A DNA stretch of 11,819 nucleotides from the NCBI GenBank assembly GCA_031379035.1, contig JANNEU010000285.1:1-11819 (forward strand), read 5' to 3'. The translations under genes were made by a program, and so were the position numbers. This DNA is from JABFRJ01 sp031379035 (GTDB lineage Bacteria; Pseudomonadota; Alphaproteobacteria; Rhizobiales; Hyphomicrobiaceae). Shown in pieces: positions 6,698 to 11,819 of the stretch (position 1 is the stretch's first letter; every line of letters starts with the position of its first letter). The notes beneath the pieces are model-generated. The model made no database searches. It saw nothing but the letters and a program-made list of their open reading frames with translations, and had not been told where the DNA came from.

Positions 6698-6783
6698 GTT
6701 GGGTACGTTCTTAGGCAGAACGCCCGAGGCTCGTGAAAGGTTCGGTGCCCATCGCAGGCCCGCGTTGCAATACGGTGACGGGC

Positions 6784-7605
6784 TCAATTGAGCGGCCCGA
6801 TGGACCATACGAGAAAGAAACTGTAATCGTTATCTGCGCAGATTTCGTCAGGTGTCTGCACCCGAGCCAAGCTGCCTGGTGCTACCAGATCGGTGCCCAC
6901 GGTCACCGCGTCCTTCCAAGTCACAAGTTGAAAATCGGTGGCGTTTGTCGGCAACGACGGCGCTCGTCCCTTGCAGAATGCGAGCCCGAATTTCGGCCCA
7001 TCCACGAGGATAAGTGATCGATCAAAGTCGACGTGCGTATCAAGCGGATGATGGTGCAGGCCTAGACGGGCAATCGCTGCTGCTTGTTCGACGTGCAATG
7101 TTCGTGCGCTGAAGTAGTCGAACAATCGAAGCGTAACATCAGAATTTTGCTGGATTTCTAACACCGTCAAACCCGGACCGAGCGCATGCACGGTTCGCGA
7201 CGAATTATAGATGAAATCGCCGACGCTGGCGCTGCGCCAATCCATGAGGTCGACGATGCTTCCATCGAGCGCGGCAGCTTTCAGTTCCTCGCGCGATACC
7301 TCTCTCCTAAAACCAATTCCGTAGTGTGCGTCGGGCTCGGCCTCTAAAATTAACCAGCACTCCTCCTTCCCGCGCAGGGCACCCATGCATCGCGCCTGTT
7401 CGTCGTCGGGATGAACCTGGATCGATAAGCGCTCCGAAGTGAGGAGATATTTGACCAGGACATCGCTCTCTTCAGGTTCGAACCACACTTCACCAATAGT
7501 CTGGCCGCGCGCTGTCAGTTGTGTCGTCGCGTCCGAGAGAAGGACCCCTACATCGATTTTTCCCCATGGCTTCGTCACGATCCGCCTCGCTGCCAGAGAA
7601 TGCAT
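6784..7605 (-). CDS. manA: Class I mannose-6-phosphate isomerase
   Basis: The 273-residue protein belongs to the short cupin form of phosphomannose isomerase, which interconverts fructose-6-phosphate and mannose-6-phosphate, the entry to GDP-mannose. Visible motifs are TKPWG near the N-terminus, the metal site QVHPDDEQA (63-71), GKEECW (79-84) and TVHALGPGLTVLEIQQNSD (138-156), followed by RLFDY. These supply the expected Gln, His, Glu and His zinc ligands. I prefer ATG 7605 because GGTG lies seven bases before it; GTG 7614 is in frame but has no ribosome site. It is first in the glycan operon and is driven by the EcfG-type promoter at 7643-7667, divergent from dps. Confidence 0.88.
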   Translation of the reverse strand: MHSLAARRIVTKPWGKIDVGVLLSDATTQLTARGQTIGEVWFEPEESDVLVKYLLTSERLSIQVHPDDEQARCMGALRGKEECWLILEAEPDAHYGIGFRREVSREELKAAALDGSIVDLMDWRSASVGDFIYNSSRTVHALGPGLTVLEIQQNSDVTLRLFDYFSARTLHVEQAAAIARLGLHHHPLDTHVDFDRSLILVDGPKFGLAFCKGRAPSLPTNATDFQLVTWKDAVTVGTDLVAPGSLARVQTPDEICADNDYSFFLVWSIGPLN

Positions 7606-7642
7606 GATGTTCACCGCCGAGTAGATTCAGACACGTGGATAC

Positions 7643-7667
7643 AACGCGATGAATCGACCAAGGTTCC
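7643..7667 (-). promoter_or_regulatory. EcfG-type promoter of the manA glycan operon
   Basis: On the minus strand GGAAC (7667-7663), 17 bases ending in C, then GTT (7645-7643). It lies 38 bases upstream of the preferred manA start. The divergent dps promoter is 34 bp away measured between -35 elements. Confidence 0.85.
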
Positions 7668-7701
7668 AAAGTAGTGATCAGATCGTCATTACGCTCCGAG
7701 T

Positions 7702-7727
7702 GGAACCGAAGGGCTTGCGCGCGCGTT
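7702..7727 (+). promoter_or_regulatory. EcfG-type promoter of dps
   Basis: GGAAC (7702-7706), 18 bases ending in C, GTT (7725-7727), which is N17 plus cGTT in consensus terms. dps genes are known EcfG targets in several alphaproteobacteria. It predicts a leader of about 80 bases. Confidence 0.78.
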
Positions 7728-7785
7728 ATTGTGGAAGCCACGAAGCGTATCAGCGTGCCGTCGGGTCCCTGCAACCGATGACCAG

Positions 7786-7801
7786 CTGTGCAGTGGCACA
7801 G
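7786..7801 (+). promoter_or_regulatory. Hairpin next to the dps ribosome site
   Basis: CTGTGC (7786-7791), loop AGTG, GCACAG (7796-7801) form a perfect 6-bp stem ending two bases before the AGGAG ribosome site (7804-7808). It may influence translation or message stability; no effect can be shown from sequence. Confidence 0.35.
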
Positions 7802-7816
7802 ACAGGAGACGTGACT

Positions 7817-8347
7817 ATGACCGATAGGACATCCGTGCGATGCACACCCGCCGACATGGCCACCCCCTCCGACCTCGACAAAACCGCTATCGACAGAATC
7901 GCGACCGCGATCAACATCATCGTTGCGGACGCGTTCGTGCTTTATGTGAAGACTAAAAATTTCCACTGGCATCTGACCGGACCAAATTTCCGCGATTACC
8001 ATGTGATGCTGGACGAACAGGCGGATCAGATTTTCGCGTCCATCGACCCTTTGGCGGAGCGCGTCCGCAAGATCGGGGGGACGACGCTGCGCTCGATCGG
8101 GCACATCTCGAAGCTGCGGACCCTTAAAGACAGCGATGCACTTCGAGTTCCCGCACTTGAGATGCTTACGGAGCTGCTGGCTGACAATAAGTCGGTTGCG
8201 ATGGCAATGCGGGAGGCTCACGCCCTGTGCGACGAGAATGAAGATGTCGCGACGGCCAGCTTGCTTGAAGTCTATATCGACGAGACCGAACGACGGACCT
8301 GGTTCTTGTTCGAGTCCAGCCGTGCGGCAGACAGCACAGGCCATTGA
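7817..8347 (+). CDS. dps: Dps, DNA-protecting ferritin-like protein
   Basis: The 176-residue protein is a Dps-family mini-ferritin, which forms 12-subunit shells that oxidise and store iron with peroxide and can coat DNA in stress. The ferroxidase ligands are present: H50 in KNFHWH, H62 and D66 in YHVMLDEQ, then D77 and E81, matching E. coli H51, H63, D67, D78 and E82. An N-terminal extension of about 20 residues precedes the four-helix core. ATG 7817 follows AGGAG by eight bases; the frame is open further upstream to 7649, but that stretch contains the promoter and so is not coding. It is monocistronic, from the EcfG-type promoter at 7702-7727, and ends at a perfect inverted repeat shared with the convergent antiporter gene. 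Confidence 0.93.
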   Translation: MTDRTSVRCTPADMATPSDLDKTAIDRIATAINIIVADAFVLYVKTKNFHWHLTGPNFRDYHVMLDEQADQIFASIDPLAERVRKIGGTTLRSIGHISKLRTLKDSDALRVPALEMLTELLADNKSVAMAMREAHALCDENEDVATASLLEVYIDETERRTWFLFESSRAADSTGH

Positions 8348-8352
8348 GCTAA

Positions 8353-8382
8353 GGCGGGGCGTGAGCAGTTTCACGCCCCGCC
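8353..8382. terminator. Bidirectional terminator-like hairpin between dps and antiporter
   Basis: GGCGGGGCGTGA (8353-8364) and TCACGCCCCGCC (8371-8382) form a perfect 12-bp stem with a 6-base loop between two convergent genes. The stem is very stable but no T-run is adjacent on either strand. Confidence 0.65.
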
Positions 8383-8393
8383 GGTTCCATCCT

Positions 8394-10556
8394 CTACTTT
8401 ACGACTAAAAGAATGGGGGTGCGCAACAGCCCGACGAGCGCCAGACTGCGTGGACCAAGAAATTTTCGACCGCCTTGCCGCAGTGAGGTGCCCACGACCA
8501 CAAGATCGTACTTTCCCGACCGTGCAGCCCGTTCAATCGCAGCTTCAGGTCTAGAATGACTGAGTGTCAGTCCTGTGACCGCAACGCCGCTTCGTTTTCC
8601 GAGACGCCTGGCATCAACGAGAACCGACAAACCCTGCCGCCGCGAACGTCCTCGCAACATTGCCACATCGTCGCGCGGGTCGAAGACATGTAGCGCAGTG
8701 ACGGTTCCGTCCGTGGCTTTCGCCAATGCCAGCGCAATTTCGGTCGCAAGTCGCGCCTCGATCGTCCCGCCCGTCGGCACAAGAAGCCGAAACGGGTTGG
8801 CGGAGCGATCGAAACTCGGCCGTGCATTGAACACGATCCCGAGCGGTCCATCGAATGCTTCGACGAGACGCTGGAGTTGATCTTCGAAGCGGAGTGACGT
8901 CTTAGAAAATGGCTGGTCAACACCGACGAACGCTATGCTGTAGCCCTTGACTGCTTCCTTTTCGAGCGTGTCATCAGTATCGATCAACTTAACCTGCAGC
9001 AACTCGTCGAGCGACATCTGCGGCGCCGGTGCGGCCGTGTCACTCTCTGGCGACGCGATGCGCACCAACGCGTCTCGCGCTGCATTGGCAAGATGGTCAC
9101 GCATCGACAGGATTTCAGGGTGCCCGCTGGGATGGACCGACTGTTCCATAAGGGTCATCATCACTTGCTGACGAGCGCCGAACATTCCGGCGAGTCGTGC
9201 TGCAAGTTGGCCATTGGCACTATGGTCGCAATAGACGAGCGCACGTTCCATGCGTGGCACGCTTTCGCCTTCTTCAGCCGCCTCCTTTTCCAGACGTTTC
9301 GCCTCGTCGTCCCGAAGCGGCACGCGGGCCAGCATCCAGCGGAGAGTTGGCGGCATGGCCATGGTGGTGACGACGGCCATGGCAACGATCATGGTGTAGA
9401 GTTGAGTGCTGAGGGCGCCCATCGCCAACCCAATGCTGGCGATGATGACCTCCGTCGAACCTCGTGCATTGAGGGCGGTTGCGAGCGCGAGCGATTCCCG
9501 TACAGTGAGGCCGCCCAACCGACCACCCACGAGTGCACCGAGGAATTTGCCAACGCTCGCGACGACGATGACGGCCACGGTGAACAACAGCAGTGTCGGG
9601 TCAGCCAACGTTCTCAGGTCCATGCCGAGGCCGGCGACAGCGAAGAACACCGGGCTGAAAAATGCAAAGATGAAGCCCCGCAGTTCGCCCTCGATGTGCT
9701 CCGATAGAATCGGCGATTGACCGACCAACATGCCGGCGACGAATGCCCCGAGAGCGGTGTGCATGCCGATCAACTCGGTCGTCAGCGCCATGGCCAACAT
9801 GACGACCAAGATTGCGGTAATAACGGGCACCTCAACTGTCAGGGCGTCGTTGGACCAGAGGATGATCCGCGAAACCACGCGGCGGCCGACCGTCAGGCTG
9901 AGGCCGAGAAAGATCGCCGTCCCTGCAAGCGTCACGGCAATTCCGCCTGGACTGATTGTGCCATGGGCGGCCATGCTGGCGATGACTGCTATCATGACCC
10001 AGGCAATCGTGTCGTCCAGGATCGCCGTCGCGAGGATCAACTGCCCGAGATCCCGTCGAATTGCGCCCACCTCAATTAAGACCATAGCGACGATTTTGAC
10101 GGACGAAATGGACAGCGCCGTACCGAGGAACAAAGCCGTGACAAGCCGCGAGCCGGACGCAGGTACCACTTCCGCCGGTAAAGAGTATGCCAAGAGCACG
10201 CCACAGATGAATGGGACTGCGATGCCAAAGGCAGATGTAGATATGACCGCGCGCCGCTTCCGATTGATAAGCGCGAGATTGGTCTCCATGCCTGTGAGGA
10301 GCAAGAGTAACAGAACGCCGATTTGCGATACCGCGTCGATCATGGCCTTGAGGGTCGGCGTGCCGGGGAATATGGCGTGTCGCACCTCCGGCAACAGTGC
10401 ACCGAAAACCGAAGGCCCGAGCACCACACCCGCCAGCAACTGCCCAAAGATGGCGGGTTGACCGAACCGACCCATCACCTCCCCCAAAAGGCGGCCGACA
10501 ACGAGAAGCAGGATCAGTTCGGCCACAAAAATTGCAATGGTATGTTCGGACGCCAC
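8394..10556 (-). CDS. CPA2-type cation/proton antiporter with C-terminal USP-like domains
   Basis: The 720-residue protein has about twelve hydrophobic segments in residues 7-410, with the CPA2 signatures GQLLAGVVLGPSVFG (38-52), TALSISSVKIV (146-156) and the paired aspartates D181-D182 in AILDDTIAW, the expected ion-binding site. The remaining 300 residues are soluble and resemble two universal stress protein units; the last ends VVVGTSLRQGGRKFLGPRS, a degenerate form of the USP nucleotide-binding G-x2-G-x9-G(S/T) motif, so ATP binding is uncertain. It should exchange Na+ or K+ for protons in the inner membrane, aiding pH or salt tolerance. The start is GTG 10556, preceded by GAGAGG. A one-mismatch EcfG-like promoter lies at 10715-10740. 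Confidence 0.9.
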   Translation of the reverse strand: MASEHTIAIFVAELILLLVVGRLLGEVMGRFGQPAIFGQLLAGVVLGPSVFGALLPEVRHAIFPGTPTLKAMIDAVSQIGVLLLLLLTGMETNLALINRKRRAVISTSAFGIAVPFICGVLLAYSLPAEVVPASGSRLVTALFLGTALSISSVKIVAMVLIEVGAIRRDLGQLILATAILDDTIAWVMIAVIASMAAHGTISPGGIAVTLAGTAIFLGLSLTVGRRVVSRIILWSNDALTVEVPVITAILVVMLAMALTTELIGMHTALGAFVAGMLVGQSPILSEHIEGELRGFIFAFFSPVFFAVAGLGMDLRTLADPTLLLFTVAVIVVASVGKFLGALVGGRLGGLTVRESLALATALNARGSTEVIIASIGLAMGALSTQLYTMIVAMAVVTTMAMPPTLRWMLARVPLRDDEAKRLEKEAAEEGESVPRMERALVYCDHSANGQLAARLAGMFGARQQVMMTLMEQSVHPSGHPEILSMRDHLANAARDALVRIASPESDTAAPAPQMSLDELLQVKLIDTDDTLEKEAVKGYSIAFVGVDQPFSKTSLRFEDQLQRLVEAFDGPLGIVFNARPSFDRSANPFRLLVPTGGTIEARLATEIALALAKATDGTVTALHVFDPRDDVAMLRGRSRRQGLSVLVDARRLGKRSGVAVTGLTLSHSRPEAAIERAARSGKYDLVVVGTSLRQGGRKFLGPRSLALVGLLRTPILLVVK

Positions 10557-10714
10557 GGTGCCTCTCAGAGGAATTGCGAATGGAGGCCCTCCAACCGGAG
10601 CGCAAAGTTGAGCTGGCCGAACTAACCCATAACGAGGTGTCGGGATGTCACGTGTGGTCTCGCAACTGTTAGTCCTGTCTTCGCGATTGGCCGGACCAGC
10701 TGGCGCTTGGCTCT

Positions 10715-10740
10715 AACGCCTTATCTATACTATTGCTTCC
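10715..10740 (-). promoter_or_regulatory. Possible EcfG-like promoter of the antiporter gene
   Basis: On the minus strand GGAAG (one mismatch to GGAAC), 18 bases ending in C, then GTT (10717-10715). It would give a long leader of about 150 bases. The mismatch in the -35 element makes it clearly weaker than the other eight. Confidence 0.4.
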
Positions 10741-10804
10741 CGACAGCGGCACCGCTGCGTCGCGTGTGAAGCCCAGCATCGCCCATGACGACAGTGCCTG
10801 ATCA

Positions 10805-11041
10805 TTACGGAGCCTTCGCTGGTGCTGTTGGACTTTGCGTGGTGTTGATTGTCATCGAAACATTGCCGTAACCGAAATAGACCAGGGCCCCGAAGATCAG
10901 TGCGAACGCCACAGCAGTCGTGAGAGCGTTCACGAGACGATTGCCGAAGAATAGAAAATTACCCAATAGATCTATGATAAAAACGACGGTCGCAGCCAGC
11001 AGGACCGGCTCAAACCAGAAGTATTGTGGTGGCAACAACAT
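10805..11041 (-). CDS. Small two-helix membrane protein, unknown function
   Basis: I do not recognise the family. The 78-residue protein has two hydrophobic helices (about 12-33 and 38-57) and a short Ser/Thr/Pro/Ala tail ending TAPAKAP. A longer frame starts at 11128, but an exact EcfG-type promoter lies inside that stretch at 11092-11116, so the true start must be downstream. ATG 11041 fits, with GGGAG seven bases ahead and a leader of about 40 bases. Predicted site is the inner membrane. Like DUF1328, it is a tiny membrane protein behind a stress promoter, which suggests an envelope role in stress, but that is inference. The antiporter gene follows on the same strand after about 250 bases. 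Confidence 0.78.
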   Translation of the reverse strand: MLLPPQYFWFEPVLLAATVVFIIDLLGNFLFFGNRLVNALTTAVAFALIFGALVYFGYGNVSMTINTTQSPTAPAKAP

Positions 11042-11091
11042 GCTCGGTGCTCCCGTGATGCAGTTTCGGTCGCGCTGGACGATGTGTTTTA

Positions 11092-11116
11092 AACGCGCGT
11101 CACGAACAACCGTTCC
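11092..11116 (-). promoter_or_regulatory. EcfG-type promoter of the 78-residue membrane protein gene
   Basis: On the minus strand GGAAC (11116-11112), 17 bases ending in C, then GTT (11094-11092). It sets the start of the downstream gene at ATG 11041. Confidence 0.8.
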
Positions 11117-11171
11117 ATCAGGTGCCAAGTACGATTAAAGCGCTCTTCAATTGTGACTACGAAACACCGCG

Positions 11172-11819
11172 TCACCCAAAAGAATACGGAACATATAGGG
11201 GCTCGGAACGTTTAGCTCGCAATTTCTCAATTGCGACGCATGCTATGTCGTCTGCTAGCCCGACCTTCCCATCGTATTCAAATGCATTGAAGTGCCGGCC
11301 TTCCTGTTCGCCGTGGATCGGATCATGGGTGGCGTCGATGTCGACGATCAATCGGCGCGGTGGTTCGTCGTGGGCTTCCATCATCACCGTCACGAACAAA
11401 CGCTCAATAGTGGCCGGATCGTGCGTGATCTTATGATAGGGGGCGCTGCCGACCTTGGCGGCGTGCTCCAATCGATCGAGCGTCGACTTGCCTGCAAGAG
11501 GCGCACAGTTAGAGCGCTTGCTGGTCAAGCTGTTGCCGAGCACACCAAGCACCGGATCATGCCGCAGCTGGTCGCGATCGTTGATATCTTCATAGCCGAA
11601 CGCGATGCCGAAAATGCGCCGGCGGAGCATCGCTGGAAGCTGGTGCACGACGAACACTGGATTGCGCGCGTCCTGGAAACACTCGGCCAACCGCGACACG
11701 AGGCGGATCGCCTTTTCTGTCTGGCCAAGCAGCAGCGCGCCCGCATCCGAGGTGATCATACCGCCATCAAACGCACCCACAACATTGCGCCGCTCGACGG
11801 TTCCAAAATCGAATGAATC
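11172..11819 (-). pseudogene. IS1380-family transposase, C-terminally truncated and partial at the right edge
   Basis: The frame is open to the right edge (upstream codons read DSFDFGTVERRNVV), so the N-terminus lies outside the window. The visible part carries typical IS1380-family blocks: AFDGGMITSDAGALLL, YEDINDRDQLRHDPVL, CAPLAGKSTLDRLEH, YHKITHDPATIERLF and the catalytic-core VDIDATHDPIHGEQEGRHF. In the family the next block is tyrosine-rich (GYY.CYCYLPLY) and about 250 more residues follow. Here homology stops near 11285-11290 and an unrelated 35-residue tail runs to the stop at 11172. The element is therefore broken, and its left part has been replaced by sequence holding an EcfG-type promoter on the opposite strand. 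The transposase should be inactive. Confidence 0.85.
11172..11819 (-). mobile_element. Remnant of an IS1380-family insertion sequence
   Basis: At least 530 bases of transposase sequence (from about 11290 to the right edge) mark an IS1380-type element truncated at its 3' end. No terminal inverted repeat or target duplication is visible at the left junction, which fits a deletion rather than a clean insertion. The 11172-11290 part is probably host sequence. The right end lies outside the window. Confidence 0.75.
11188..11212 (+). promoter_or_regulatory. Orphan EcfG-type promoter facing the IS1380 remnant
   Basis: GGAAC (11188-11192), 17 bases ending in C, GTT (11210-11212). It is divergent from the promoter at 11092-11116, with 71 bp between -35 elements. 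No gene with a ribosome site follows on the plus strand before the transposase sequence begins near 11290. The first transcribed bases would form a CGCAATT/AATTGCG hairpin (11218-11235). Confidence 0.65.

Noticed and set aside
7490..8374. 294-residue minus-strand reading frame opposite dps
   Set aside because: It lies over dps, its promoter and the manA start; the translation is rich in Arg, His and Cys as expected for an antisense shadow of a real gene.
9093..10461. Long plus-strand reading frames opposite the antiporter gene
   Set aside because: Their translations are low-complexity (Asp/His/Gly-rich or Ala/Thr/Arg-rich) and mirror the GC-rich membrane protein gene on the other strand.
11781..11804. 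GGAAC-N16-GTT on the minus strand inside the transposase sequence
   Set aside because: The spacing is shorter than in the other eight, the base before GTT is not C, and it lies within coding sequence of the IS element, so chance is the simpler reading.
1..11819. CRISPR arrays, tRNA or rRNA genes, phage genes, toxin-antitoxin pairs
   Set aside because: No regularly spaced repeats, no tRNA or rRNA-like sequence and no recognisable phage or toxin-antitoxin proteins were seen.

Overview
The window looks like a stress-response island from an alphaproteobacterium, most likely a Rhizobiales member of the Bradyrhizobium type. The main reason is the PhyR / NepR / EcfG trio, the general stress response (GSR) switch found only in Alphaproteobacteria. 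Supporting signs are a DUF1328 gene, a PRC-barrel-like fragment and an IS1380-type transposase. The genus is an inference.

Layout, left to right. 2-109: tail of a gene entering from the left, perhaps a PRC-barrel protein. 275-428 (-): a probable small RNA with its own EcfG-type promoter and a strong intrinsic terminator. 553-726 (+): a 57-residue DUF1328 membrane protein. 727-1152: no gene, one strong inverted repeat. 1153-1959 (-): phyR. 2171-2952 (+): nepR and ecfG, overlapping. 7605 down to 3032 (-): a three-gene glycan operon of mannose-6-phosphate isomerase, a two-domain GT4-type glycosyltransferase and a GH130-type glycosidase/phosphorylase. 7817-8347 (+): dps. 10556 to 8394 (-): a CPA2 cation/proton antiporter with a USP-like tail. 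11041 to 10805 (-): a 78-residue membrane protein. 11819 to about 11172 (-): an IS1380-type transposase that has lost its C-terminal half and starts outside the window.

How it works together. I find eight exact matches to the EcfG promoter pattern (GGAAC, 17 or 18 bases, GTT; seven have C before GTT). All lie between genes and they form four divergent pairs: sRNA/DUF1328, phyR/nepR-ecfG, manA operon/dps, and 78-residue gene/orphan promoter beside the IS remnant. With equal base use I would expect about 0.7 such matches by chance on both strands of the whole window. The antiporter has a one-mismatch candidate. The reading is a locus in which the GSR regulators sit among their own targets: under stress, phosphorylated PhyR binds NepR and frees EcfG, which transcribes the regulators, an iron-sequestering DNA protector, small membrane proteins, a mannose-linked glycan operon and an undescribed small RNA. 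No sensor kinase (PhyK/HWE type) is present.

The most novel items are the sRNA at 275-428 and the orphan stress promoter at 11188-11212, whose gene seems to have been lost at the IS boundary.
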